Positions 20,432 through 29,822 of a stretch of 64,000 nucleotides of DNA are shown in pieces. Source of the stretch: Taibaiella koreensis (GTDB lineage Bacteria; Bacteroidota; Bacteroidia; Chitinophagales; Chitinophagaceae); the NCBI RefSeq assembly GCF_003545715.1, contig NZ_QVNU01000010.1:62001-126000 (forward strand). Direction: 5' to 3'. The notes below the pieces were generated by a model. It made no database searches. It saw only the letters and a list, made by a program, of their open reading frames with translations, and was not told the DNA's origin. Made by a program: the position numbers and the translations under genes. How positions within the stretch are numbered: the first letter of the stretch is position 1; each line of letters starts with the position of its first letter.

Positions 20432-20786
20432 CCGGCTAAGCGGGTGCATTAGCTCCGGATCTTCCATTGGAAGGAGGAATACAGCTTCCATTGGCGATAG
20501 TTACATTAATAGAATACTTGAGTCAGCTTAACAACGGAAAGAAATGTGGTGGGTCTGGCTTATTCAATTCAGGCATTCGTTTTGCCGATAAGGCGATAAT
20601 AGGCTACTTTTTATAGAGCCTTCTCTTCCATTGGCGAAACACTGCAGATATTGCTTTTTAGGTACGGATAATCAATGGTGCTTTTGTTGGGCGTTTCTTT
20701 GGTTTAGTATTGCAATAATGCTGAACATTCGCCCCACGGCAGAGCCTGGCTAAAGACAGGGGTGGACATCACTAAAGACCACAACA

Positions 20787-20978
20787 ATGAAAAAGAAAAA
20801 TGTGAGTTTAAGTAAAAAGCTTTTGTTGCAGAAGGAAAATATTGCTGTTTTAAATGCAGGACAGATTAAAGGCGGCTTTTCGTTTGATTGCTCTATCAGA
20901 GGTACGTGCCCGCCTAACTGTGTTAACTCAATAGGCGGTACCTGTTTCGGTTCTGCATGCATTTGCTCTGGCGGATAA
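20787..20978 (+). CDS. RiPP precursor peptide C (class I lanthipeptide-like GG leader)
   Basis: A 63-residue peptide. The leader 'MKKKNVSLSKKLLLQKEN' continues 'IAVLNAGQIKGG' and closely matches the other leaders here. The core from 'FSFDCSIRGTC' onward is short (33 residues) and has six Cys, with Ser and Thr close to them and Gly at the end. It stands alone with its own strong terminator 49 bases after the stop. Enzymes for maturation are absent nearby, so modification in trans is assumed. The core is compact enough to be a lanthipeptide or a disulfide-knotted peptide. Confidence 0.8.
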   Translation: MKKKNVSLSKKLLLQKENIAVLNAGQIKGGFSFDCSIRGTCPPNCVNSIGGTCFGSACICSGG

Positions 20979-21026
20979 CCTGGGACTGGAATGTTCAAAA
21001 ATTAAGTTGGAAGGTATAGTGTGATT

Positions 21027-21072
21027 GAATGTCTCTCAAGGCTTTTTTGTCTTTGAGAGACATTCTTTTATT
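21027..21072 (+). terminator. Terminator of RiPP precursor C
   Basis: A perfect 13-bp stem (GAATGTCTCTCAA at 21027-21039 with its complement at 21053-21065) is followed by a T-rich tail. Confidence 0.85.
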
Positions 21073-21166
21073 GCAAATCACTGAAAAAAATTGGTTGTCT
21101 TTAGGACATTAAAGGATCAAAATGTGTTGATATCGCGGTCGGCTTTGCGCTAAGGACACCTTGATT

Positions 21167-21415
21167 TTATTGTATTGGCATTTCGATCAAACGACCTGGA
21201 TTGTTATAACGATTTAGCCGACGCAACCTTTGCCAGGATTCTGCAGCAATGGAAATATTAGGTTCAATGACCGGAATCTGAAGAATATAACCGTTACATC
21301 GAAACAAATAACCATTCGCTAAATCGCAGACTTTTATTTTGCGCCGGGCCATATCTTCATAGCGTAATTTCTCATTATTTCTCCTGCTGCCTGTACTTTG
21401 AAAATCATAAACCAG
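21167..21415 (-). other. Open frame of unknown status
   Basis: A leftward frame is open from about 21415 to a stop at 21167. From ATG 21352 it gives 61 residues beginning 'MARRKIKVCDLANGYLFRCN'. The upstream extension ('RRNNEKLRYED') also reads like protein but has no start codon. It could be a remnant of a larger gene or chance. It overlaps the upstream region of the T9SS gene at 21475. Confidence 0.25.
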
Positions 21416-21474
21416 TCATTATGTCATTTCCAATAAGCAACACGTTTATCGCACTACAATCTAAATCATTCGTA

Positions 21475-23907
21475 ATGTTTACCCGATACAACTTAGTCAA
21501 TACCCCATTCTACGTTTTTCTGTTTTTTTTCTGTTTTGCGACCATGACCATTAGGGCGCAGACCTTATATACCCAAAATATAAATGGGGGAACTTATAAT
21601 TTTACAGACCCCGGTGGCGTGATTGTTCCTGCCGGCAATGTGATTTATATTGACAATGCAGATCTTACTTTTACCAACGGGCTTAAGATCGGGCACGATG
21701 CTATTGTCAATATTAACCATAGTAAGGTGAAAATAGGCGCCGACAAATATATTGTGCTTCAAAACTGTGTGCCCATCAGTAACGGCGGCAGCCAATGGGC
21801 ACCCTGGAATCAAAGCGGAGGAGAAATCGTCATTCTCAACTCACTTGTAACTTCGATAAACTCTTCGGTTAATGATATGTGGGGAGGAATTAAGGCCGAA
21901 GAGGGGATAAGGTATTATGGAACTGGTCCGGCTAAGACTTATATGGATGGCAGCACAATCCAGTATTCCAAATGTGCCTGGACCACCGGAGTATATATTC
22001 CTCCTTATGGTAGTACATCTAATCCGGTCATTTTTGCCCAGGCCGATACCTTCAGAAACAACATACGGAATATCTATTCCTCCGAATCAGGGACGCCCCA
22101 GTTGGCAGGGAGCACACTCGATCCGGCTCAATCCCTGGATATTCATTTGTGTACATTTGATTATACTGAAGATTTTCCGCTAAATCCGCCGGATATGGTC
22201 TACCTGGAGGATAATGTCGCTAACAGTGTTCTGTTCAGCTCCTGCTCCTTCTTAGGAAAAACGACTTCGCCAGCTTACACGACGGGTATTAATGGCGTTA
22301 ATACCGAGTGTATTGTGCAAAAGGACCCTTATGCTTCTTATAACTCCAGGTTCGTCAATCTTAAAAAAGGCATTACCAATACCGCAAACCTTACCGCCGA
22401 ACGGCATATGACCGTTAAAAACACTTTCTTCTATTGCAGGTACGCTATCGATTTAAGCAGCAATGTAGGATCAAGCATTCTGAACTGCTCGTTTGCTGGC
22501 CCTGTTCCTCTCGATCCATCTATTGATCCGTCGACGGCTGATTATTGTTTTATTTTTTTGCGTAATTGCACGAGTTATGCAGTAGAGGGTAACGCATGGG
22601 GTTATGATATTCCCGACAACTGGAGAAATAAAGCTGGTCTGGTGGTCATGAATTCGGGGCCGGCCAACAATGAAATTTACCGTAACGGACGCAACTCGCC
22701 TGTCAGCCTGAATATTCAGGCGTTGGGGACCAACAAATCCGTTTCTGGGATGACTGGCCTTAAAATTCTATGCAATCAAAATGCACTTTCCAATTACGAC
22801 ATTTCTGTTATGAAGGATGTCGCCGTTAATAGTAATAACGGTATCCATAACCTGCAATATATTCAGGGTATCAACCCGTCCCTGGATATATCGGCCGCGA
22901 ACAGGTTCACCGCCTTACCTTATCCTATTGTTGCTCCCTATGGTAACTATTATATCGAACCTGGCGTCAATAATCTCGCCCAGTTTGTATACAAATACAA
23001 TACGAATACACCCAATGAAAAGCCAAATAACACCAACGTTCCTTTGCTCCTGATGACAAATGCCAATACATGTCCGCCGCACAATACGAGTACCCCACCT
23101 CCTCCCTTTCCATTCTCTAGCTTTATTATCCAGCTACATAATGCAGAGGACCAAATCAACAGCATAGAATCTAATCCTGCCCCGACATATTCAGATACTG
23201 TTCACTTGAGCTATTTACTGAGCAGACATTCCGCAATTATTGATAGCGTGATCGATCCCTACAGGCGTAATGCAGACATAGACAGTATCATTCTTGTATA
23301 TCAACAAGTGAAGGTGGGATACCACTATCGAGTTATGCTGGCTGCAGCTTATGGCGATAAAAGCCGTTATGATGACGCTACTCAAACTCTCCTGCAGACT
23401 CTTGATAATTATAGCCTTACTGCAGACGAACAGGAGCAGATCAATAGGGCGATCACAATGTATACTGTAATACAGTGGCTAGATAACAACAATAATGACT
23501 GGGCGAAGCTACCGGAGGAAATGAAGCAAAGTGTTTATGATGCCGACATGCAAGACCCTATGTACGCCGGTGCAATAGCACGTTACTTGCGGGTAAAATA
23601 CGAAGGCTTCGAATACGACCCTATATTTCGTAGTCCCGAGGCACTCAGCCCATTGTCTGCATCGATGACGTTAAAGCAGCAAGAAATTATCTATCCCAAT
23701 CCGGCACACAATAAGCTATTTGTAAGATGGGCAGAAGACAATGCGACATTAACGCTTACCAGCATTAATGGGGAAGTGCTATTACGTCAATCTTTACAAC
23801 ATGGGGTGACCGGAATTCCTTTGGATAAATTGGCAGCAGGAGTATACATTGCGCAAATTGAGGTGGGGTCTAAGATGGTCTACAAACAAAAAATAATAAA
23901 GGATTAG
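21475..23907 (+). CDS. T9SS-exported parallel beta-helix-like surface protein
   Basis: The frame is open from an ATG at 21421, but the ATG at 21475 gives a normal signal peptide directly ('YVFLFFFCFATMTIRAQ') and is preferred; the product has about 810 residues. The first 500 residues contain stacked short strands with Asn/Gly turns ('GLKIGHDAIVNINHSKVKIG', 'DGSTIQYSKCAWTTGVYI') typical of right-handed parallel beta-helices. A helical segment follows at about 560-700, then a type A sorting domain from about 735 ('EIIYPNPAHNKLFVRW') ending 'YKQKIIKD'. It is probably exported by type IX secretion. Beta-helices in such proteins often bind or cut polysaccharide, but no catalytic residues can be assigned. 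A TACTTTG sequence near 21389 may be part of its promoter. Confidence 0.85.
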   Translation: MFTRYNLVNTPFYVFLFFFCFATMTIRAQTLYTQNINGGTYNFTDPGGVIVPAGNVIYIDNADLTFTNGLKIGHDAIVNINHSKVKIGADKYIVLQNCVPISNGGSQWAPWNQSGGEIVILNSLVTSINSSVNDMWGGIKAEEGIRYYGTGPAKTYMDGSTIQYSKCAWTTGVYIPPYGSTSNPVIFAQADTFRNNIRNIYSSESGTPQLAGSTLDPAQSLDIHLCTFDYTEDFPLNPPDMVYLEDNVANSVLFSSCSFLGKTTSPAYTTGINGVNTECIVQKDPYASYNSRFVNLKKGITNTANLTAERHMTVKNTFFYCRYAIDLSSNVGSSILNCSFAGPVPLDPSIDPSTADYCFIFLRNCTSYAVEGNAWGYDIPDNWRNKAGLVVMNSGPANNEIYRNGRNSPVSLNIQALGTNKSVSGMTGLKILCNQNALSNYDISVMKDVAVNSNNGIHNLQYIQGINPSLDISAANRFTALPYPIVAPYGNYYIEPGVNNLAQFVYKYNTNTPNEKPNNTNVPLLLMTNANTCPPHNTSTPPPPFPFSSFIIQLHNAEDQINSIESNPAPTYSDTVHLSYLLSRHSAIIDSVIDPYRRNADIDSIILVYQQVKVGYHYRVMLAAAYGDKSRYDDATQTLLQTLDNYSLTADEQEQINRAITMYTVIQWLDNNNNDWAKLPEEMKQSVYDADMQDPMYAGAIARYLRVKYEGFEYDPIFRSPEALSPLSASMTLKQQEIIYPNPAHNKLFVRWAEDNATLTLTSINGEVLLRQSLQHGVTGIPLDKLAAGVYIAQIEVGSKMVYKQKIIKD

Positions 23908-24159
23908 GTCCCAAGTTTATCATGTGACAAACCTAGTTGCGACACGATCCAGGAATCTTATTTATGAAGGTTCCATCAAAGATCAAATCAAAATCGCGTC
24001 CAATGAAGCCTTCATGCCCACTAAAACACTAATCAAGAATTGCATCTATCAACGGTTGTGATACCGGGAAAAGATCGAATACGTAAACCCTTTTAATTGT
24101 GATTTTATTTCTGATTCTATCCATTTCTATAAGACTACATAAAGCGTCCAAAAGCGACG

Positions 24160-24912
24160 TTATCTTTTCGGCGTAGCGAAGCTTCTTACAATGTGTGTCT
24201 TATTTCGCCTCGATACCGGAATCAGGCTCTCATCGCTCATTTCCAGGAGGCAGCTCTGGGTATCGAATTGAATCATATGCTTCACCGAGACAATGTGCGA
24301 TTTATGGACTTGTATGAATTCCTTTTCCGATAGTATTTTCCTGAATTCGCCTAGATTGTAAGTGCTTAGCATTTTTTCGCCCTTGAACAGATAGATCCAG
24401 GTGTAGGTGTTATGACTCTCCAACCGGATGATATCTTGAAAGTATTCAAACCGGTAGCCCTTGCCTGTCGGAATGGCTAATTTCCCCATCTGCTCCTGTT
24501 GGCCGGGAAGGACCCTTTGCAGTATCTCGGCCAGCTGGTGTATTGTTCCGGCATCTATTCTTTTGCGCGCATTGGCGATAGCCGTTGCGAGTGCGGGCTT
24601 AAACACCGGCTTCAGGATATAGCCGACGGCAGCGTAGTCAAAAGCCTGCTGCCAGAATACATCGTGCGCCGTTACGAAAATAACTTCCGCACTCCTGTGC
24701 GGCAGCGCATCCAATACAGCAAAACCCGAGCCTTCCGGCAACATAATATCGAGGAAGATTAGTTGTGGTTGATGCGCTTCGATACCTTCAATGCCGGCGC
24801 CGACATCGTCGAAGATGCCTGAAATTTCAATCCCGGTGTCCGTCTCTTGAATTGTCTCCCTCAAATAATCGGCCAGCGGCCTTTCGTCTTCTATAATGAT
24901 CGCTTTTATCAT
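24160..24912 (-). CDS. LytTR-family response regulator
   Basis: A 250-residue regulator. The receiver domain shows 'AIIIEDERPLADYL', phosphoacceptor Asp55 in 'LIFLDIMLPEGSG', 'VIFVTAHDVFWQQAF' and Lys in 'YILKPVFKP'. The LytTR DNA-binding domain starts at about 140 ('KLAIPTGKGYRFEYFQDIIR') with 'FIQVHKSHIVSVKHMI' in the recognition region. It is translated directly after the sensor kinase on the same strand and overlaps its written 3' end by 86 bases. In this family the kinase phosphorylates the receiver and the LytTR domain binds direct repeats at target promoters. A RiPP precursor gene lies immediately upstream of the kinase and is an attractive target (inference). This copy is intact, unlike the related regulator at 15287. 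Confidence 0.92.
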   Translation of the reverse strand: MIKAIIIEDERPLADYLRETIQETDTGIEISGIFDDVGAGIEGIEAHQPQLIFLDIMLPEGSGFAVLDALPHRSAEVIFVTAHDVFWQQAFDYAAVGYILKPVFKPALATAIANARKRIDAGTIHQLAEILQRVLPGQQEQMGKLAIPTGKGYRFEYFQDIIRLESHNTYTWIYLFKGEKMLSTYNLGEFRKILSEKEFIQVHKSHIVSVKHMIQFDTQSCLLEMSDESLIPVSRRNKTHIVRSFATPKR

Positions 24913-27880
24913 AGTCGTTTAAAAAAAATCGGATGATCACACGCGTACCACAAGCGATATTGTCGCGGTCGTATTTATCCCTGATTTCATGTTCGATGCG
25001 GGTCTTGCCGGTTGCCTTCAATACTTGAATACGATCGGTAACCAGGTTATTTCCTTTTGACGGATAAGCTCTGGGCATACTCTGCCCGATCTCGGCGGCC
25101 CTTATCCTGCCTATACCGTTGTCATCAACAACCACCGTCAGCATATGCTCCTGTTCAATAAAAAATATCTTTAGTTGCCCGTTTCGTCCGGGTTTGCGGT
25201 ACAGCCCATGATTGATCGCATTTTCAACGATAGGTTGCAGGATCATGGGAGGGATTTGCCACAGGGGATACCCTCCTTGTCTTACACGGATCCTGAACAG
25301 TACGATAAATTTATTATCAAACCTGCGTCTTTCAATATCGGTATACAATTGCAGTGCCGCCAGCTCCTGTTGAAAGGAAATGAACGGGCTACCCGAGAAC
25401 TCGAGGTACAGACGTATCAACCGAGAGAAGTCTTCCAACAGTTGTTCGGCTTCGGCTATTTTATTAAACTTGAAATGACTTTTAACTGCGCTGAGCGCAT
25501 TGAAAATAAAATGTGGGTTCATTTGCGATTGCAGTGCCCGTAGCTCCATTTGGGCAGCCCTGCTCTTCAAGTGAGCCTGCAACTTTAATTTGCTCCTGTA
25601 ACGGCGCAGACGCCACTCGAAGAGCAGATAAATACAGATCAGCAGGAACAGCGCCAGGCCTACTTTCAACCACACAGATTGCCACCACCGTGGCTTTATG
25701 ATGAGCAAAATCGTAGTCGTTGCAGAGGTAATACCCAGGTCGTTTACCCTTGCCGTAAGGTGAAAGGTGTAGCGGCCCGGCGGCAATACCGGGTAAGAAA
25801 CTGTTTGCGCAGTAGTCACCTGCATAGAGAAATCGAACCCTTCCAGGTAGTATTCATAGCTTATATTTCCCAGGTAGGAAACACTGTTGGCGCTAAACCG
25901 GAAAAGGAGGCCGGATCGTTCCCAATTTTTCTGTAGGACCGTGCCAGTGATGTTACCGTCCCGTGCGGAATAGAGGGATACAAAAGGTTTTTCTGTAAAA
26001 TAGGGATCCCTGTAAGCGATGCCCTCCAAGGGGCAACGCAGCATGCCATTTTTGGTAACCAGCGTCACATCTACGCTGTCGTCGAGCAAATCAGCAACCT
26101 CGTCGTAAAGAACTCCCCTAATGTTTGGAATGAATCTTTTAACATGGTATACATCATTGTGCCACGTCAGCAGCTTTATCCCTTTGGCAGAAGCAACCCA
26201 GAGGCCGTTTCCGGTCATTTTGATCAGCTGTACCGTAGGCTCCGGGATGATGCCAGGTGCTTGCTTTTTTTTGCTGAAGACAAAGACGCCTCTTCCATTC
26301 ACCTGTGCAACGACATTGCCTGCAGGATCGGCAACCATATCCGAGATCTGAAGAGTGCTGATTTGTTTGGGCGCGGTCAAAAGCACCTTTCCTTTTGCAA
26401 TATTTTTTTGCCAGCTGGTAATACCATCATCATTGGCCAACCAAAGCTCATGCTCACCGGCAAGGGCCACATGATTGTAACGTCCGGCGAGGATATTGTC
26501 GTCCAGTCCGCCGGATGGACTGTAGGCACATAGCTTATTATATAAGAGGAAATAATACCTATCCTCAGCGGCGTCGTAAAAAGCGTCTTTTACAGATACC
26601 GTCCAATTGTCACGAGGGTGCTTCAGGTACGACATGTCCATAATACGGCCCTGTGCATCCCGATAGAACATTCCCTTTATAGAGGCAATGTAGAGTCCTC
26701 CGTGCTTATCAGGCCGCAGGGTAATGTTTTCGGGCGCCCTGCCTGGACTGGTCCTGTCTGGCAATACTATCCTTTGTCGATAGTGATCATGTTCCAGCTC
26801 CAAAAGGTTGCCTTCATCATCCAGGCAATATTGCCGCACGCCAACGCGCACACATTTCATCATACTTGCGTCGGTAGGCAATGTCAACCGGTGGACATTC
26901 CTATAAAAAGCCGGCAACAGGTAGAGCCCGTCATTACAAGTCGCGATCCAGATATTGCCGGCCCTGTCCTTGATCATTTCTGCAACCGTGTTCCTATTCA
27001 GGCCGGGAGGAAAGGGAACGCTGTCCTTAACCTCAAGGTTTGTATCTAAAACGACCAGGCCTCGGTCCGTGGTAAAGCTGATCTCGTGGTTCCAGCATTT
27101 GAGCCTGCTCACCCGGGTAGCTCCCATTCCGCTGACATTCAGCTTCGCCATTCTCCGATGAAGGCAATCGACAAATTCATAGGATGCCTGGCCTGTTTTG
27201 AAAAATATTTTACCCTGATAGTAAAACGGCCAGTTGCCACTGAGCAGGTAATAGAGCCTTTTTATCGTCTCCGCTTTTACAGGAAGAGGAATAGTAGCTG
27301 GTCGACCTTTTTCTACCAGCGATAGTTTACCGGGCTCCCAAATGATCGCCCGATCAAAGTCGCAATAAACGATCTCCCCGTTTCTGTGTGCATTAGATAC
27401 AGAATTATAAAAAGCATTACGTCGTACTGTATCGCCGGCAATATAGAACCGGCCGTATTCCCTTCCCATAAAACTGACGAGGAATATGCTATCGGTGCCG
27501 ACAGATTCCGCTGTGGGGAAGTATTTTTGGGAAAGAGCGAAAGATTTAATGTTATGCAATGAATCTCTTTTCAGGTAGTGAATGCCTTTGTTAAAATCCA
27601 AAAGCCATATTTTCCCTCTTGAATCTGGGAAAATGGCAAATATATCATTTGTAGGCAGCCCATCTGCAACGGTAAACTTCCTGAACTGCATTCCATCAAA
27701 CATGCATAATCCGTTAGGCGTCGCTACCCAAATATAACCATCACTCGATTCATGAATGCTGTAAATTTTGTTACTGCTTAAGCCGTCTTTTATTGTATAG
27801 TGACAAGAAACAAGCTCTTGCGCCATGGCATCAGATAACAGCAGCCACAACAGGCAAGCAACTAAAAAATATTTTTTCAT
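24827..27880 (-). CDS. LytS-type sensor kinase with beta-propeller and Y_Y_Y domains
   Basis: The start at 27880 ('MKKYFLVACLLWLLLSDAMA') gives a clean signal peptide and is preferred to 27895. The product has about 1017 residues. The periplasmic part has two-component propeller repeats ('SSDGYIWVATPNGLCMFDG', 'RAGNIWIATCNDGLYLL') and a Y_Y_Y domain ('ISYEYYLEGFDF'). A transmembrane helix lies near 735-760 and the His_kinase motif 'SQMNPHFIFNALSAVKS' near 788, followed by 'LQPIVENAINHGL' and 'VDDNGIGRIRA'. The canonical ending 'GTRVIIRFF' is followed here by about 30 unusual residues that overlap the regulator gene. A T8 tract (plus-strand A 24921-24928) lies exactly at that point, and with seven T the protein would stop at RFF. 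The system probably senses an extracellular ligand through the propeller. Confidence 0.9.
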   Translation of the reverse strand: MKKYFLVACLLWLLLSDAMAQELVSCHYTIKDGLSSNKIYSIHESSDGYIWVATPNGLCMFDGMQFRKFTVADGLPTNDIFAIFPDSRGKIWLLDFNKGIHYLKRDSLHNIKSFALSQKYFPTAESVGTDSIFLVSFMGREYGRFYIAGDTVRRNAFYNSVSNAHRNGEIVYCDFDRAIIWEPGKLSLVEKGRPATIPLPVKAETIKRLYYLLSGNWPFYYQGKIFFKTGQASYEFVDCLHRRMAKLNVSGMGATRVSRLKCWNHEISFTTDRGLVVLDTNLEVKDSVPFPPGLNRNTVAEMIKDRAGNIWIATCNDGLYLLPAFYRNVHRLTLPTDASMMKCVRVGVRQYCLDDEGNLLELEHDHYRQRIVLPDRTSPGRAPENITLRPDKHGGLYIASIKGMFYRDAQGRIMDMSYLKHPRDNWTVSVKDAFYDAAEDRYYFLLYNKLCAYSPSGGLDDNILAGRYNHVALAGEHELWLANDDGITSWQKNIAKGKVLLTAPKQISTLQISDMVADPAGNVVAQVNGRGVFVFSKKKQAPGIIPEPTVQLIKMTGNGLWVASAKGIKLLTWHNDVYHVKRFIPNIRGVLYDEVADLLDDSVDVTLVTKNGMLRCPLEGIAYRDPYFTEKPFVSLYSARDGNITGTVLQKNWERSGLLFRFSANSVSYLGNISYEYYLEGFDFSMQVTTAQTVSYPVLPPGRYTFHLTARVNDLGITSATTTILLIIKPRWWQSVWLKVGLALFLLICIYLLFEWRLRRYRSKLKLQAHLKSRAAQMELRALQSQMNPHFIFNALSAVKSHFKFNKIAEAEQLLEDFSRLIRLYLEFSGSPFISFQQELAALQLYTDIERRRFDNKFIVLFRIRVRQGGYPLWQIPPMILQPIVENAINHGLYRKPGRNGQLKIFFIEQEHMLTVVVDDNGIGRIRAAEIGQSMPRAYPSKGNNLVTDRIQVLKATGKTRIEHEIRDKYDRDNIACGTRVIIRFFLNDYDKSDHYRRRKAAGRLFEGDNSRDGHRD

Positions 27881-28133
27881 TGGTCTTATGAGCATTATCC
27901 AGCAGCCGAACTTTCTTGATCATAAATGTAAAATATTCTGGATAGGGAACCGCGCTTTTGCATCGTGTAGCCAAGTAGCTTCGGGGAATATCATGCATCG
28001 CGCATCTGGCCCTGTTGAAGAGCGTGTTTCAGTAAATAGCATAATGCTCACCCGTTTTATATTCGAATGAGCATTATAGCAAGATTGGTCATTAAAGCTT
28101 CTTGACAGCCTCAATTAGAACAGAAAATCTTGT

Positions 28134-28349
28134 TTAGCATGTCGTCTCGTGATTCGGGCATATTGTCTCCCTCGTAGGGCAGCCATTTGCGCAGGTAAGG
28201 AATATTGTAGGTAGCTGACAGGCGCCGTGAGCCGGGCAGGTATCTGTAAGTCCGCCACCGACTACTGCTGCGTAATGCGCTTCGCCCAATTTCGAAACAA
28301 AATCCTTACCCAATGCTAATTTCTGCAATTTCAAATTTTTCTTTTTCAT
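28134..28349 (-). CDS. RiPP precursor peptide D (class I lanthipeptide-like GG leader)
   Basis: A 71-residue peptide. The leader 'MKKKNLKLQKLALGKDFV' ends at 'HYAAVVGGG'. The core starts 'LTDTCPAHGAC' and has six Cys with many Thr. The gene lies 253 bases upstream of the LytS/LytTR pair on the same strand and could be cotranscribed or be its target. A TATCTTTA sequence about 25 bases upstream of the start approximates a -7 promoter box. The core opening 'LTDTCP' is also found in the decayed precursor at 29554-29822, so the two are relatives. No maturation enzyme is nearby. Confidence 0.8.
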   Translation of the reverse strand: MKKKNLKLQKLALGKDFVSKLGEAHYAAVVGGGLTDTCPAHGACQLPTIFLTCANGCPTRETICPNHETTC

Positions 28350-28793
28350 AGATATTGTCTTTTTGTTTGCCTAAAGATAGTGTCGTAGTTCAATGCCATA
28401 ATGCGGGATTTAGTAAAAGGTCACATTCGTGAATCTGCGGTCGTATTTGCAAGTATCCGGATAAAAGCATGAAAGGATTACCACAGAAATCACAGTCATA
28501 TTTCTAGTTTTTTAAATATGTCAAGTTCATTGACCACTTGCACTCTTCCCCAGATATTACGCTTGATCCGTTGTTATTTTAATGTGTAAGCATACAGCAA
28601 AACCAGTCAGACAGGCATGAAAAAAATGCTAACCGTTTAATAAAGAAAGCTAAAGGCAGGTGCTGAAATAAGCGCAAAGATTGAATCACTGCGTTTTATG
28701 CTTAATAGATACAGCTAGTGCCAAAGACACACCTAACACTGGAAAGCATTAGCTAACAGTTCTGATTTTAGTTACCAATTTGAAATACGCTAA
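28350..28793. other. Intergenic region, nothing recognised
   Basis: About 440 bases without supported genes. A short ATG-AAA-AAA start at about 28617 runs only seven codons. Confidence 0.5.
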
Positions 28794-29339
28794 TTATTGT
28801 TGCAGAACTATGTTGTTTTTAAAGGAATCCGTACGAATACTATTTATACCTTCATATATCGCGATAACTTTTCCAGCGTCTTTGTACTGTGGTTTTCCGC
28901 TAATTAGCACAGTTGGGGTAGCGAGTATTTTAATGGATGCGCTTTGCTCATTAGAGCTAATGTCCGGTGTAAGCTTTTCGATTTCGATGTCAATTAGAAC
29001 ATTTGATGATAGTCCTGTAAGATCTTTCCCTTTTGACGTTCCGTGATAAAGGATAAGCTTCCAACGCTGGGAGCCTGAATGCAGAATAGCATCGTTAATG
29101 GGAATGCTTGTGTTTACCGTGCCGTCGGCATCTCCAAAATATTGCTCCACCGGCACGTCGTTGATCAGTAGTTCAAAATTGCTGGCACCGATCTGGATAT
29201 TTGCCCGGTATTCAACAGCCTGGTTTTTAAACTGCACATGTTTATAAAGGTTCTTAATCTGATCCTTTTCGTGTTTATTTTGAGCGTGACAAATTGAAAA
29301 TACTATTGCCATTATCGAAATCATTATTCCTTTGATCAT
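28794..29339 (-). CDS. Small secreted protein of unknown function
   Basis: The product has 181 residues with a signal peptide at about 1-19 ('MISIMAIVFSICHAQ'). The mature part reads as one beta-rich domain with 'NFELLINDVPVEQYFGDADG', 'SIPINDAILHSGSQRWKLIL' and 'VLIDIEIEKLTP'. I have seen this 'LINDVPV...IPINDAIL.SG' pattern in uncharacterised Bacteroidota proteins but cannot name a family with certainty. It is the last gene of the leftward series RHS, RHS-toxin, immunity and decayed RiPP, but a strong terminator (29493-29525) precedes it. It is therefore probably transcribed separately. An accessory or second immunity role is possible; this is speculation. Confidence 0.65.
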   Translation of the reverse strand: MIKGIMISIMAIVFSICHAQNKHEKDQIKNLYKHVQFKNQAVEYRANIQIGASNFELLINDVPVEQYFGDADGTVNTSIPINDAILHSGSQRWKLILYHGTSKGKDLTGLSSNVLIDIEIEKLTPDISSNEQSASIKILATPTVLISGKPQYKDAGKVIAIYEGINSIRTDSFKNNIVLQQ

Positions 29340-29492
29340 AATGCTGCTTGTTATGTCAATCTTTGTCGATTTAGCTTTATAGCAACTAAAAATTGACAGA
29401 TCGCATCAGTCGCAATAAATGTGCCGGAACCAACAATAGGTGGTGAAATTAAATAGTGGCTAGTCCTAAAAATACGATACAGGATTAGAGAA

Positions 29493-29525
29493 TAAAAAAA
29501 GCTGTCTCTTTTAAGGAGACAACCA
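29493..29525 (-). terminator. Terminators behind the decayed RiPP gene
   Basis: Read leftward, GTCTC-CTTAAAA-GAGAC is followed by a run of seven T (plus-strand A 29494-29500). Just before it, 29521-29555 forms a perfect 15-bp hairpin. The two hairpins in tandem end the RHS-immunity-RiPP series. Confidence 0.8.
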
Positions 29526-29553
29526 GCATTTGTATCTGTAATACAAATGCTGG

Positions 29554-29822
29554 TTAATCGCAGACAGCCGGAGTAGTATCTTTTACGTAGCAATTCGGAG
29601 AGGTATTGGTACCTCCGCAACAGTTTGTTGCTGGGCAAATGTTGACAGAGGGTTGGCATTGGCGGTTAGCGGGCACCCCGTAACGTAGGGCAGCTTGCGG
29701 TATAGATACAACCACAGGGGAAGACTAACAGGACAAGTATCCGTTAAACAACAATTTCCCACATCCGAATTTTTATGCCCGATTAGACTGTTAACTGAAT
29801 TTCTGGTGCGGGATTCGAACAT
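29554..29822 (-). pseudogene. Decayed RiPP precursor peptide E
   Basis: From ATG 29822 one frame reads through 'DVGNCCLTDTCPVSLP'. After a run of four C (plus-strand G 29717-29720) a different frame continues 'SIPQAALRYGVPANRQ', 'NICPATNCCGGTNTSPN' and 'CYVKDTTPAVCD' to a TAA at 29554. Five C would join the frames. 'LTDTCP' is identical to the core start of precursor D, and 'CPATNC' recurs in precursor G. This shows it belongs to the same family. The leader is badly damaged: no MKKK start and no clear GG. It lies just downstream of the immunity gene of the RHS toxin and is followed by the tandem terminator. Confidence 0.6.

Noticed and set aside
29802-29818. tRNA 3'-end-like motif (GTTCGAATCCCGCACCA on the minus strand), a possible att site
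   Set aside because: The T-stem and acceptor arms do not pair with flanking sequence and no tRNA body is present. The bases lie at the damaged start of the decayed RiPP gene.
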